DNA of 64,000 nt, from the NCBI GenBank assembly GCA_023078685.1, contig JALGAS010000002.1, positions 6,386,001 through 6,450,000 on the forward strand. Reading direction: 5' to 3'. The first letter of the stretch is position 1, and every line of letters begins with the position of its first letter. The notes under the pieces were generated by a model, which saw only the letters and a program-made list of their open reading frames with translations, had not been told where the DNA came from and ran no database searches. Below, piece after piece: positions 45,419 to 58,104 of this stretch. A program made the translations under genes and the position numbers. Source of the DNA: Neopestalotiopsis rosae (lineage: Eukaryota > Ascomycota > Sordariomycetes > Amphisphaeriales > Sporocadaceae).

Positions 45419-46185
45419 GATTTACTTACTGGGTAGCTTAATGTGAACATCCCTACCAGCTGAAGGCATTCTGCTGTTGCCTTATGCAAAGAACATTGTT
45501 TCTGAGTACTTATCTAGCCAAGGGTTATTGCTACACCGACGCGTGATGTTACTCGCGTGTATACATTTGATATGAGGTGCGAAGACTGAGTTGGGTGAAG
45601 GGGTAAACCGTCACCAAGTTGGTAGCTCGAGCTCGACTCGCCTTTGTTTGAATCATTATTCTGCTGTATATTCGGTGCAAGCTATCACTTATGTTCACAA
45701 TTAAGGTTTGGTACCACGTACACCAGGCAGAATCCCTTATCTGAAGCCTTCTCTTCCACTTTGATTCGTCGCGCTATTACGAATGGGCAAGGCACAAAAC
45801 GAAAATCGAAGAACACTAACGTTGTGTTACCCTACAGCGTAGTATATGTCAGGGCTGATCACTGCAATGATGTCTTCACAGAGACCCAAACAGGATTCAA
45901 ATCCGGAGCTAAACAGAAGAGTCGCGTATCTCGCCGCCGTGCAGAAGGTTGGGGGCGGATGGTTTCAGCTTTGCGCTTTCATGACGTTTGGACAGCGACT
46001 TTTGTAGCCGAGCTGAACAATTTACCCATGTTCAATCATGCGCAATTTGAACAAATTCGATCATGGCAGATAAAAGTGCTCATGCGCGCAGCATCATTGA
46101 AGTTTGTAGCAGTCGGCAAAACTTTTCTTCTTCCATTGATTGATGTCCCAGATCTCAATTTCTTGAAGCGCTTCAAGTATTTACG
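45419..46185. other. Intergenic region
   Basis: About 770 bp. A 181-codon frame (45644-46189) overlaps the next gene's start by four bases but has no family features or splice support, so it is not called. Confidence 0.45.
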
Positions 46186-48452
46186 ATGAATTCGTTCGAG
46201 GAAACAAGATACCTTGTTCGTGATCGATTTGCGCAGCCATCAGGCTACGAACGCCACCATGAGGATCCAGTTCACGTTTATTCATCTCACTACCCCGTAG
46301 CGCAGAACGATACTCAAAATACTCTGTTCGGGAATCCTGTTCTCTTCCGCAGTGGATACACCGGGTTGGATAGATTGGAAATGCACAATTTGTCACCAGA
46401 GACTGAATCAGACCGCCTCCGCGAGCATAGCAAGACTGGCGTCACAACATCACTGAATGAGCACGATCCCTCTATGTTCGAGACGAACGAACCACGTATA
46501 GCGCGAAACGCCTGGTATAAGCCCATGCTGACCCGACACCGAAATAAAAAGAATGAGCGCACGTACTCTTGGACTTGGGAGTTAATAGCACTTGGAGTAA
46601 GCGCAGCCAGCATGGTGGCAATGATCAGCTTGCTGGCGTGGGCCGACAACCGGCCTTTGCTGGAGTGGAAATTCTTCTTGTCCTTTAACACTGTCATCTC
46701 GATACTTGGGGCCTTATGCAAGGCGCCATTCGGATTTGTCATTGGATCGTGCCTCAGTCAAGCCAAATGGAACTGGTTTAGAAAGCGTCCTGGTACCCTG
46801 GATACCTACGGCAAGATTGATTCAGCTAGCCGGGGCCCTTTGGGTAGCATCTCATTGGTGTATCATATTCATATCAGGTAGGTTGTGTAATTGCCTTTGC
46901 AACTACATATGCTAACTTCCAACGAAATAGACATTGGATTGTTATTGGTGCCTTGGTTGCGGTAGCTCTTACAGCGTTCGAGCCATTTCTGCAAGCCATT
47001 GTCTTTTACTCGGGGCAAACAGAAACCCCGGGGACAATACTAGCAGCGGCGCGGCTTGACGCCGGAACGTATTCTCTCCAGAATGATGCCGATTCAGCAT
47101 TAGTGTACGAACAACTTCCCAGTGGCCGGGGCTTCAGTTACGAGGGACCATACTTGTCAAAGCCAGATACAGGTCTCGTATCCGCCCTGCTCAATGGACT
47201 TGACACCCACTACTCTGTCTTCCAATTAACACCCCCCTGGACCTGTCCGTCTGGCAACTGTATCTGGGAGCCCTTCACCTCAGCTGCTATTTGTTCTACC
47301 TGTCACAACATATCGGACCATTTACAAAGGGAAAGCTTACTTGTGAATGCTTCACGGGGTACAATACCGGTTCCTCACGTCCTACTTGTGGAGCCAAATG
47401 CAACTTTGAGCAAATTCAGCCTGCCGCTGATTGATGTTGTGAATTTTGACGGGGCCTCGGGGCCAGGATTATGGACTGCCATGATGGTTGCAGCATCTAC
47501 TACCAACCCAGGAAAAACAATATCTTTTCAACACTATGACACACTGCTCGCGACTTTCCAAATAATTGCACCTGCAAAATCATTCAAAGATGGTCAGACT
47601 AGCTGGAACGAAACTCAAATCTCTGGTATAGAGTGTGGTCTTTACTTGTGCACCCAAGCATACAAATCCATTGTAGTCAACGGAACGTTCACTGAGCAAG
47701 TGCTGGGATCATGGTCTGTCAGAGCGCCTGGCTCATATGCTTTTCTTCCAGGAAATGTCGCACCCCGCGATCCCGATACATTGGCAGAGTACGAGAATTG
47801 GAACAACCATTCTTTGATGTCTGCAGATCCCGGAAGAGACATGCCTCGCGCAGATCTCGTGCTAGAGATATCGGAACAAGACCTGAGAGACGCAGCTGTT
47901 CCTTTGAACGCGACCAGGTCTTTCAATCTCACGCAAAACATGACTGGCAGCACAAGCTTTTTCCTCGGGCCCCAGATGATGAGCAACGGAAACTTTCTCT
48001 GGCCTCAGACTGATACATCTGGGAATGCTGTGTTGGGTATTGTGACGGAAGCGTTTTATGAGAGCGATGATCTAGAGGTGACGTTTGAACAGCTCGCACA
48101 GAGCATGACCAATTGGGCTCGCCACTATTCCGGTGTACAATATTTTAGCCCACGGAAGGATCTGCTCATCCAAATTCGGTGGGCATATCTGGCATTGCCA
48201 GCAATCTGCTTGGCGGCGGGCTGCATATTCATTGCACTTCTGATGGTTGAGACGAAGCGTTTTGGTCTTAAACCATGGAAAGACGATTTCATCTTCAGTC
48301 TCGCGCATTCTTTGGACTCAGAATCAGCAGAATGCATCAGGACCAGTGAGAAGGACCATGGGAATACCAAAAGTTTGGCAAAGAAAATGACGGTGAAGTT
48401 TGAGGATACTGGTGGCTTTTGGCAGCTTCGAGCTCCAACAAAGCCGACATAA
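46186..48452 (+). CDS. DUF3176 fungal membrane protein
   Basis: Exons 46186-46877 and 46931-48452 (53-nt intron, GTAGGT donor, ATAG acceptor) give 737 residues. Features typical of DUF3176: a WTWEL start of the first helix (ELIALGVSAASMVAMISLL), a second helix (NTVISILGALCKAPFGFVIG), SQAKWNWF, the SRGPLGS motif at the end of exon 1, and a third helix begun in exon 2 (WIVIGALVAVALTAF) followed by EPFLQAIV. A large Cys- and N-glycosylation-rich outer domain (CPSGNCIWEPFTSAAICSTC) precedes a last helix near residue 670 and a short cytoplasmic tail. The family is of unknown function and often multi-copy in filamentous ascomycetes. Confidence 0.88.
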
Positions 48453-49091
48453 ATGCTGGCATTTGCTTGGCATTTCATTTGTACTACTATTCGTGCGCAA
48501 AGAAAAAGAAATATCGAAATATATATTTATTTATGAAATAATTATCTGCAGAAACCAGAATGCATGATCCTTTAGACCATATGACAACGCTCTGGGTATG
48601 ATAGCGTGGCATCGGGTTGATAGCTGGGTTCTAGCTGTGAAATAGTGGATGGGGCATCCTTACAGCACTATCATCCTGGTCAAGACTGTCGGTTGCGGCA
48701 GGCCCATCTCTAAGGCACACGCACTTTTGTCTTAGAGTTTGAGACGCTTCACAATTTGCTCATGATCATATCAGAACTTGACTTTCTTTCATTTTGAATT
48801 TCCTGATTGAGAAAGATCAGTAGACCTGGGTCAGTTGTCACCTGAGGTTGCTAGAAGGTTCTGGGGCAATTCTTCGGTGCGAACACAAGGCCACGAAGCT
48901 AGCGTACCAGCCCTGGTGGCAGAAGATCTTAGCTGTGGTCGAGTTCGCAGTTCCCTGTTGCCTGTAATCTTCTCAAGTTTTCTTTATGCCCAGTTTATTG
49001 ACAACGTTGCATACGGCATGCTGTTCGTGTGTCACTTTTCTCGAGTATGGAACGATTCCCAGAAGTCCAGAGGTGGCAATGAAGGTCACAA
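48453..49091. other. Intergenic region
   Basis: About 640 bp between the 3' ends of the convergent DUF3176 and HET genes. No gene supported. Confidence 0.5.
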
Positions 49092-51227
49092 TTATATTAT
49101 GGTAATAATATGTTGGCCATCTGAGCATCTCTCGTGTGAAGGAATATCCCCGTATGGGCCGTTGGATGATTTCATCAGCTTCTCGAGTTTCGCTTTTGAT
49201 CCCCGCACACTCATAAAATCTGACCCATGCAGAGGGAGCAGTTCACAGAAACCAACACGTTGAAAGTAACCCAGCGAAGGAGTGACAGCGACCAGAATCA
49301 GGCCGATCATGCCTTTCAAATGGCTGCTGAAATATGCAATCAAAGGCATGAAATAGTAGTGCAGCGTTGCGTTCTCTGCCCCAATCTCAAACTCATTATC
49401 GAAGAAGACCTGTACAGAACGAAAGTCTACGCCTGATCTTTTGAGAATGGTCACGAATGACCCCCCGAGGTGTTCTAGTTCGCCACCGTAATCTGCTTTC
49501 TGGCCAATGCAAAGAATTGGGGCTTTGACTTTAAGCCACCCGTGTTTCACTTCGCCAAACTGATCCTCCCCGTAGGGCTTGATCTGCACATCTAATATAG
49601 ACGGATATGGTGCGACTTTGGGCGTGTAGGGACCTATGCGGAGGTTCGAATCGTAGCATGCGCCTTTGACAGAAGCCCAAGACCAAGTCGGTGCAATATA
49701 CTGTTGCGGTCTTGAATTTCCTCCAGCAACGGTAAACCATGCCATGTCCCTGAACAATGTGTCTTCCCAGAGGCCGGCTAGATACCTGGTTTGCCTCGCT
49801 ATAGCGAAATGTCGAGCAATACCTGAGAATGCTATCAGCCGGTCTCCGGGTTTCGTGATCTCTGTCTCCAAATATCGGTCCAGAATTTCGTCCCAGTCCT
49901 CGATACTTCTGTTATTTCGCTCCGATTTCATTTGCAGCCACATCTTCTGCTCATTCCCGCGGGATCTAATCAAGACCGGATGTTTACTCAGCGGGTGGTC
50001 TGGCGGTACTCTCTCACAGCTGATTTCATGCGCACACCTATAGTGGATCTGGCTGTTGGTGAAGATAAATGTCCGATTCGCAAAAAGCTTTTCTTGGAGC
50101 ACCCATGCCCGTTTGAACAGAGGCCCATCGGGGAGGTAATCCATAGTAGATTGGGGGCGGGGTAGCGATTGTGGTGATGCAGACCAAAATAAAGTTCTTG
50201 GAAGCCTTGTTTCGGACGTCATTAATATTAGAGGTAGGGCTTGCAATGGAGCACTTGCGTTGAGCAGGCGTTCTTTGCTGCTTGTCGCTTCGGCAGCGGC
50301 AATGTTGAACAGTCCATTACGGTAGACGTTTTCCATTGTCGAACTTTCATGCCGCCAGTCGTCGATGGAGTCTTGAATGATACACTGTTCAATTCAAAAA
50401 GTCAACAAGGCTTTCTATCAAGCGCACGAAATGGTCATTGAACAATACTTGCCAGTGAATCGATCCATATCAATTTTACCCTCATACGCAGAGCTACCGT
50501 CATCACATCCTGGTCTTATGTGATGGGTACAATTAGCGCTTTCATCCGATACATCTTTTCTTTCTACACTAGCCAGGTACTGATGCGATTCTCGCAGTAT
50601 CTGCTAAGCAAGCCCCCGGGACTACTGCTGAAACTCACATAAAGCTGGAATGATCTCCCACGGGATGTTCACCTTGAATGCCTCAAAGTTTTTGTATGTC
50701 AACCTTAGCGGCTGTTCTGACCCCCAACAATGGCTGAGTGTGATGTACGGTTCAGCCAAGGATACTTCTGTTCTGTTGACAACATGTGCGTGCATGGTCC
50801 CTTGTTTCCGAGAAACAGATATCAGTCTAGTGGGGTGCCAATTTACAGAAGAGCGGCACAGGGAATGGAGTTTGCTGCAATTGGCCAGCCGGCTCGCGAT
50901 ATAAGCGAATTGCTGCTCAGATTCGGACCTATGTGTTACTTCCGGCACTTGGTGCTGGCCTGGGATCGAGTAATTCTCGAGTCTCAGGGATTGCCTATAT
51001 TCACCCGGAATCGCAAGGCTGAGCGAGCAAGAACAATACGCGTAATCTGTAGAAATAATTGGCCGATGAGGCTGGATTTCGACTACACTTGTCTTCATGG
51101 GTGCGTGGAATTCGAGCAAGAAGGCGTCGTAAATTCTCGTGCACAACCAGCAACGATTCCTGTTATCTCTCATCGATTCTTCAGCACTCAATGACAGTGT
51201 CCATGGCTCTTGTAAAGCTGTTAGCAT
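49092..51227 (-). CDS. HET-domain protein
   Basis: Three exons (51227-50639, 50514-50453, 50384-49092) give about 647 residues. The HET domain is clear: YITLSHCWG then LRLTYKNFEAF at the end of exon 1, IWIDSL in exon 2, and CIIQDSIDDW at the start of exon 3, then RAWVLQE and later APTWSWASV. Exon 1 ends with GTGAGT. Exon 2 ends at a non-canonical GC donor (GCAAGT), required to join IWIDSL to CIIQDS in frame. HET domains act in fungal non-self recognition and cell death, typically as part of multidomain sensors. No N-terminal or C-terminal partner domain (NACHT, repeat) is visible. The start is uncertain: an additional upstream exon (in 51369-51260, HPSTRTCHACNK) could replace the MLTALQEPW start through an unusual GTTCGT donor. 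Confidence 0.75.
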
Positions 51228-51720
51228 AATATTCCGCTGTTCGAGAGCTATACGAACTTAGATGTACTTGGTACAACCCTTTGCTGATTCGATTCAATGC
51301 CTTGTTGCATGCATGGCAAGTGCGAGTCGATGGATGCAGCGTGTTTTCAATCAGTTCTTGACCGCTCATCGTGCGTCGCGGCAGCTACTCGAGCTGCTAG
51401 TCAGCATCCGCGAAACAGAGAAAGAAGAGGAAAGAGGACTGAAAGAGATTGACCTCGCCACACCATACATCTATAAGAATGGACGGAAATACTGGCTACA
51501 AATGCTACTGTATGTCATAGGTGGCACATCGAGGTCGTACGGAATCAGCACGTAGATTCGTCCTACACCAAACCCGCTCCAAATTTATGTCTATCATTTT
51601 TCGAAAAAGGGACTGATAAGACAATGGAATCTTTCCTCAAATTTTCATATCTAAATTTTCACAAAATCTCCTCGACATGATATTATGTTTCCCGTCCTAT
51701 GCTAACTCCAATCAGCTACT
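51228..51720. other. Intergenic region
   Basis: About 490 bp. It may contain an upstream coding exon of the HET gene at about 51260-51369. Otherwise nothing seen. Confidence 0.4.
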
Positions 51721-52729
51721 TCACTTTCCTTGCAATTCAAATCGGACAGGAGCTCCAGCCATCTCAGGAGTGTACCCTAGTTCCATTGGATGATTCCCAT
51801 ATACATCATTGGGCTTTGTCGAGTCCGCGAACTGCTGCTGCTGATATGAATGCTGGTCACCCCATGTCGGCGGGAAGTGTTCGGACTGGTTCGTCGGCGG
51901 TAGGTCTCGCGATGCAGCCGTGACAGTCTTGTGTCTCCTCCAAAACAGAACACCGGCCAGCGCGAATATGGCCGTCGCACCAGCGGCCCCAACCGCCACG
52001 CCGGCGATGGCTTCTCTGCCAAAAGTTGGCGAACTGGATGCTGAAGTACTTTCTTGTGTATCGGTTGCACCAATTGCCGAAGATGTCGTCGACTGTGTAT
52101 TGGATATCGTTGCTGTTATGCTCGGAGTCGACGCCGTTGCCGTACCTTGGACCGTCGTGGTTGCTTGATGCGTATTGCCGAGTCCGACTTGGAATCCTGC
52201 GACTGCGTAGGTACCTTCGTGGTTCTCGCAGCAGTCGGTATTGAACCAGCCGCAGCAAAACTTGGCGTCTCCGCAAGGACTCAGTCCAACCTGGGTTTGA
52301 AGGTTTAGCTGACGTTGTCGATTGGAGTGACGCGAGTGCAAATGAAATGTTAGTGTAACTTACGCCGCCTGATATGTTGGCGTTTGCCTCGCCGGCCGTA
52401 CGACATAGGTCGCTGCAATTGTCCGATTCCCAAGTTGGATCCGTGCAGTACTGCCGGTAGGCGACCGGTGCGCCATTGTTCAGATTGTAGCACAAATTGT
52501 TTGGCTGGCAAAAGTCGGTACCCGTGCAACAGGTGGCGAAACCGTCGTCGCCTGCAGGGCATGCGTACAGAAGCAGGTCGGTGCCCGTGCCCACATTAGA
52601 ATACGTAGCTTCCTGTCCATTTGGTGCGTAGCACTTGGTGGTGTTTTGTGCCAGTATCGATGTTGTGAAGAGAGCGGCCACGATGAACACTGAGGCCCAT
52701 GTTGGCCTGAAAGATCGAGAGACCTCCAT
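51721..52729 (-). CDS. Cys-rich surface protein with one membrane helix
   Basis: Exons 52729-52364 and 52290-51721 (73-nt intron, GTAAGT donor) give 311 residues. Residues 1-27 (MEVSRSFRPTWASVFIVAAL) form a signal peptide; the upstream in-frame ATG at 52774 would only bury it. A Cys-rich outer domain of about 130 residues follows (ACPAGDDGFATCCTGTDFC, CSDLC, CGDAKFCCGWFNTDCCENHEG), then a Ser/Thr-rich stalk, a single helix (AIAGVAVGAAGATAIFALAGVLFW), RRHK as the stop-transfer, and a Gln/Pro-rich cytoplasmic tail. The layout resembles fungal wall-stress-sensor-like proteins (Mid2-like), but no sensor family is confirmed. Function unknown. Confidence 0.8.
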
Positions 52730-54089
52730 GTAGGCGTCTGAAACGAGCGCCTCTCTGTACGTAAGCAGATGCAAGAGAAAGAAATCGTTGGCTTGAAGAT
52801 ATTTGAAAGAGAAAGAGAAAGATGCAGGTCATAAATGTTGCAACAATATTCTACACGACTCTGCGACTTTTCTGATTGGATGGTCGTGCCATCTACGAGC
52901 ATTTCCTATCTGGAACCAACAGTCACTTGGCGAGCGCTTAATCGTTATGCTCGCTGCATGCGACAATGTTGCTTGGCCTGGGCAACTATACCAATTGCAT
53001 GCGAAATAAGCGCCCAGTACCTGGTCTGCACCAGGGCTCTGTCCAATTATGATTATGCTCCACTAAGATGCATACATACACCAGAAAATGATCAATATCA
53101 GCCATCTTTGCCAGGCTATAGCGCAAAAACATCCTAAAGCTTGTTCATAAATCATAAGAAAGGTTGTCCGACAAGAAGAGACTGATGCGAATCGTGAATC
53201 CGAGGGTATGAGGCACGAATGGATCAGTTTGGCCGCACAATACGGTTCAGCGAAGTCCAGTTCATCCTACCTCGTACAATGACCCCACATAAGTCTCTGG
53301 GCAGGCACTATTTCCCACCAAAACTTATCAACTTCCAAGACTCAGGACAACTTGAAAGGTATTTTTGAAATAAGAAAGAAAGAAACTCGACCACGCGGCA
53401 ACCTTTCAATTATATATGGTGTTTTAAATTGCCTTCGCCTGCTATACGTAAGCATGAGAATTTTGGTAAGAAACAGTACCTGTATGGAAGACTTGTGTGG
53501 GGTTAGTGTACGCGGGGAACCAAAGCACGAGCTGGCAGGGCGGAAGCCCATACTATCGTCGGGGTTGCCTCCCATTTGCCGCGTAAGTCTTGAGTCGAAG
53601 CAAGAAGAGTCACCTCACGACGTCATATTACCAAATACGATCAAGCTGAGCGGGCTCGGTACGCGGGATTGTCGAAAGAAGTAATTACAACCCGCCAGCC
53701 GCCAGCTCGTGAAGTTGGGAACGCGGGACTATGATCATGCTAGCAGCTACTACACTGACCATCTCCACTGTGCAGACCATGCTAACCGTATCTGGTCCGA
53801 GGTCCCCTGTCGCTTCAAGTCTTGGCTGTCTTGCTTACAGCACGCTGAGGAGAATTTTATAGTCGGCTCGGCCAAAGTGTATTCATTCTCATTGAAAGCG
53901 GGCGAAAGCAAACCCGGACCTGCAGCTATTATGTCAGGTGATGAATCAGCATGATTTACAGAGAAACGAGTCACGATTGACTATAAAGGTCACCGATGAT
54001 GATTGATGAAGAATAATTCAGACTTTTTGTCTTATAAGTCATTTACAACTAAGCGTTAACAGCACAAAACACACATAATATCAGCAATC
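52730..54089. other. Intergenic region
   Basis: About 1.36 kb with only short open frames, AT-rich near both gene starts. No gene supported. Confidence 0.5.
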
Positions 54090-55364
54090 ATGGCTCATGC
54101 ACTCATCTTTGGAGCTTCTGGAATATCGGGCTGGTCTTTGTTGAACCAAACAAGAGTTTACCCCTCGCCTACATCCTTTGCTCGCATCACTGGAACCACC
54201 AACCGTCCGTTGAGTCTGGAGCAGGCTCAGCTTCCAAAGGATGATCGCGTGAAACTTGTCCATGGAGTCGACCTTACGAAGCCAGTGGATGAGGTTGTTC
54301 TGTCATTGAAGGATAAGATCCCCGATGTGCATACAGTGACACATGTGTTTTTCACAGGTGAGAATGGCAATGTATCGCTTCTTCCCTTCTTGGACTCCAA
54401 CTAATCGCTGTGATACCGAAGCCTACATTGAGAAGGCGGGCTTCCAGGCTCTCAGGGCGATCAACACACAGCTGCTAGATGCTGCCGTACAAGCTATAGA
54501 AGCTGTCGCACCAAAGTTGCAGTCATTCGTATTGCAAACAGGTGGAAAGGGGTAAGCGGATTGGCATGGAGATGAGCAACTGAAAATTGATACTAACACA
54601 TTAACAGCTATGGGCTAGAATTTCCCAAAGACGTTTCAATCAGACCACCCCTCACCGAAAGCAACCCCCGTATTCCAGAGCCTTGGGCCGAGAACATCTT
54701 CTACTACTCGCAATACGACCGCCTGGCAGAGCTGTCGCGCGGCAAGTCGTGGACCTTTTCCGAAATCCGTCCCGACGGCATCATTGGCTTCACGCCTGTC
54801 ACCAACCCCATGAACCTGGCCCAGGGCATCGCCCTGTATCTCGAGCTGTACAAGGAGGTCCACGGCGCCGGCGCCACCATCCCCTTTCCCGGCCACCAGC
54901 ATGGCTACACGTCGACACACACGGATACCTTTCAGGATCTCCTTTCACGGATGGAAATCCACGCGGCGCTGAACCCCGACAAGTGCGGCGACGGCGGTGT
55001 CTTTAATGTCGCCGACGGTCGGGCCGTGACCTGGGAACAGGTGTGGCCCCGTCTCTGCGAGCACTTTGGTCTCGTGGGCACGGGCCCCGATGATTCCTCC
55101 TCGACGCTTCCCCTGCTGGAGTTTGTCGAAAAGCACAAGCACGTCTGGAAGGCCATTGCTCAGCGACACGGGCTCAAGGAGACGTTGGCCGAGGAGCAGA
55201 ACTGGGGGTTCATCGAGTTCATGCTCGTGCAGTTTGACTTTGACAGGCAATATAATCTGACGCGCTCCCGTGAGGTCGGCTTCACTGACGAGATTGACAC
55301 GGTTGAGGGTTACAAGATTGCGTGGGAGCGCATGCGGAAGGCCAAAATGTTGCCGCCGCTATAG
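54090..55364 (+). CDS. PRISE-family enone reductase (progesterone 5-beta-reductase / iridoid synthase-like)
   Basis: Exons 54090-54357, 54422-54551 and 54608-55364 (introns 64 and 56 nt, GTGAGA and GTAAGC donors) give 384 residues. The N-terminal NADPH-binding loop is GASGISGW. Later family features are HVFFTG, LQTGGKGYG, EPWAENIFYYSQYDRL, RPDGIIGFTP and DFDRQYNLTRSREVGF. The family belongs to atypical short-chain dehydrogenases and reduces activated carbon-carbon double bonds of enones and enals. Substrate is unknown. It lies immediately upstream of the acyl-CoA catabolic genes but has no PTS1-like end (MLPPL) and no shared promoter motif, so cluster membership is only possible. Confidence 0.88.
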
Positions 55365-56188
55365 GTGACCATGCAGAAATCTTTTTTTTTTTCTCGACGA
55401 GGTGTGTCAATCTTGTAGACGATACCGCGTACGGACATGCGCGACGGATGCGCATGTTGGTGTGGTCTGGAAAGCTAAGCCTAGCCATGAGGGTGGAGAG
55501 CAAGCATTGCCAGCGGGTCATGAAGGAAGCCGCGTGAGGAAAGGGAATGGCGCCAGACTACGATGAAGCCTGCTTGAGAGCTCGCGAACATTTGGCACTG
55601 CATCGATATCACGAGGGCTGCAGCTAGCGAACATACTACCTATACATTACAATTTCATGCGTCGCATCAATTCGAAGAGTTGTTTAACTTTGGTAGTCAG
55701 CTATAGCATAGTCACAGAACTGTCCCGGCTCGTTTGCCAGACGCATTCCGTTGGGCGAATAGAACTCTTCTCCTTACTTTAGACCAGGGCACGACAAAAC
55801 TGACATTAACGAAAGTCACTTGACTGAGACAGTATTGCAAATAGACGGAACTAAGAATGACACGCAGCCAATGGCAATCAATTCAGTGTAATCCCGTCCA
55901 TCCGCGGTATGAACCAGGTACGTACAGGACATAGCCGGCCGCGAAAAAGTGGGCCCGGGTCGTAGCCGGTATCTGCCAAGACATGGATTCACGTCCTATG
56001 CCGGGGGACTCCGGGGTAGGTGGACACTATAGCCGTGGGCTGTTGTAGGTAGTAATTACTTGAGAGGCTGAAGCAGTGCTCGCTGTAACCTCACTCTCAA
56101 TCTGGCGCTGTAGGCACTGAGCAAGAGGTATCGAAAACCAAGTCTTGTTCTTTCTATCTGTCTGTCTGTTTGTCACGGCTTCCCCACC
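55365..56188. promoter_or_regulatory. Promoter region of the lyase-hydratase fusion
   Basis: About 820 bp between the enone reductase and the fusion gene. It contains TAGCCGG at 55932-55938 and AAGTGGGCCCGG at 55947-55958, about 230 bp before the ATG. The same order of these elements occurs in the promoter between the synthetase and carboxyltransferase genes. Confidence 0.45.
55932..55958. promoter_or_regulatory. Shared promoter motif, copy 1
   Basis: TAGCCGG, an 8-base gap, then AAGTGGGCCCGG. The 12-mer has an exact second copy at 60440-60451. No third copy was found in the window by eye. Confidence 0.5.
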
Positions 56189-58104
56189 ATGGATGTTCGC
56201 ATCGTCGAGGTTGGCCCGCGCGATGGGCTGCAAAACATTTCTACTCTGGTCCCCACAGCGGTGAAATTGGAGTTGATTGCGCGCCTCCACGCCGCGGGAT
56301 TGAAAATTATTGAGCTCACATCTTGTGTATCGCCCAAAGCCATTCCCCAGTTAGCCGATTCGGAGAAGATTCTAAGTCACGGCACGGTACAAGCCCTGCT
56401 GCGAAAGCAACACCAGCAGCAGCAACAACAAAACAAACAGTCTCAAGATGATGTGCAGTTTCCCGTGTTGGTCCCCAATCGTAAGGGTCTGGAGACGGCA
56501 AGAAAGCATGGTGTGCGCGAGGTGGCCGTGTTTGTGAGCGCTACTGAAGGCTTTAGCCGGGCCAACATTCACTGTAGCGTGGAGCAAGGCCTCGCCAGAG
56601 CCAAGGAAGTTGCAGATTTGTGTATTCCCGCGGGAATCAAGGTTAGAGGGTAAGTCAAAGATGATGCGCTTTCTACGAGCTTATATTTCCTCCCGTTTAA
56701 ATCAATTGACGCAAAGCTGACCACGAGCGCAGCTACGTTTCGTGCATCTTTGCGGACCCATTTGATGGCAAGACCTCGGAGGCCGCTGTTCTGAATGTTG
56801 TCAAGAGGCTGCTGGATATGGGGTGCTATGAGATCAGCTTGGGAGACACCTTGGGAGTTGGTGTTCCGGGAGATGTTAAGAGATTACTCAGTTATCTGTT
56901 TGCCCATGGAGTCTCTGCAGCCAAGCTCGCGGGTCATTTTCACGACACCTACGGACAGGCGTTGGGAAATGTCTGGGAGGCATTTCAGCACGGCTTGAGG
57001 ACATTTGACAGTAGTGTTGCCGGCCTGGGTGGATGTCCCTTTGCCCCCGGAGCCCAGGGAAATCTCGCTACGGAGGACATGGTGTACATGTTTGAGAACT
57101 CTGGTGTAAGAACCGGCGTGGACCTCGACAGGCTAGCGGACACTGGACACTGGATCTCGCAACAGCTCAAAAGAAACCACGACAGCCGGGCTGGATCAGC
57201 AATCATCAAGAAGCGAGCAAGCAGACCATCGCCAAAGACTGACAAGAAGTCTGGAGAATTGCCAAGAATCAATTGGGCAGTCGTAACGGAGACGGAGGGA
57301 TTAAAAGTCCTGTCCTCTGGCCGAAATCGCAAGATCATTCTGAGCAGGCCCGAAAATGGCAATGCGCTCACGTCGTCCATGATTGAACAGCTTACGGCCT
57401 TCTTTGAGCAATCTGCCACGGATACCTCTATTCGCCGCATCGTCATCACTGCCCAGGGCAAATTCTTCTGTACGGGTATGGACTTGAGCCAGCGGGGCCC
57501 CGTCGCCAAAGACCAGTCCGCGAGCGACAGTCAGTTTGACCGTTTAACCCGCCTATTTGAGGCGATTGATAGGGCGCCGCAAGTCACTGTGGCGGCACTC
57601 AACGGTCCGGCATTCGGAGGTGGCATCGGTCTAGCATTTGCTTGCGACATCCGTATCGGTGTCTCTGCCGCTGCGCTCACGCTCAGCGAAGTCAAATTGG
57701 GTCTATGTCCAGCGACCATCTCCAAGTATGTCATTAGAGAATGGGGTCTCGCCTTTGCTCGAGAGGCCATGTTAAGTGGCCGATCCATTCCTTTGTCAGA
57801 ACTTCGGTCTCTCGGGATTGTAGCTGAAACATGCAAGTCTTCAAGTCAGCTGGACCAGTTGATCGATGAGTATCTGCTGCGACTGAGAGTTGCAGCGCCG
57901 AGAGCGTCTACATTATGTAAAGATCTCATCAAAGCCAGCCCAGTAGCTTCAACTGAGGCTTCCCAGAAAGCAGCGATTCGCTCTGCTTTTGACGAAATGA
58001 TGAAACCAGGAGGCGAGTCGGATTTTGGAATGAAGGAGTTTAGAGCTGGGAGGAGGCCTGTCAATTGGGATTCGTATGATCCGGAACTGAAGTCTAAATT
58101 ATAG
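56189..58104 (+). CDS. HMG-CoA lyase fused to an enoyl-CoA hydratase, PTS1
   Basis: Exons 56189-56649 and 56733-58104 (83-nt intron, GTAAGT donor) give 610 residues. Residues 1 to about 315 are an HMG-CoA lyase: EVGPRDGLQN (Arg11/Asp12), GYVSCIFADPF, HFHDTYGQ (His222, His224, Asp225) and GLGGCPFAPGA with Cys255. A poly-Gln patch (56413-56435) is inserted near residue 80. After a Lys/Ser linker, about residues 345-600 are a crotonase-fold hydratase: RKIILSRPENGNALTS, FFCTGMDLS, NGPAFGGGIGLAFACD, LSEVKLGLCP. The Glu of GGGxELA is Gly here; the second catalytic Glu (SEVKLG) remains. The protein ends in SKL, a PTS1, and has no mitochondrial presequence. The fused enzymes catalyse consecutive steps, hydration of a 3-methylglutaconyl-CoA-type substrate and cleavage to acetoacetate plus an acyl-CoA. 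Substrate identity is inferred. Confidence 0.88.

Noticed and set aside
45644..46189. 181-codon frame just before the DUF3176 gene
   Set aside because: Overlaps the next start codon, lacks features; more likely promoter sequence.
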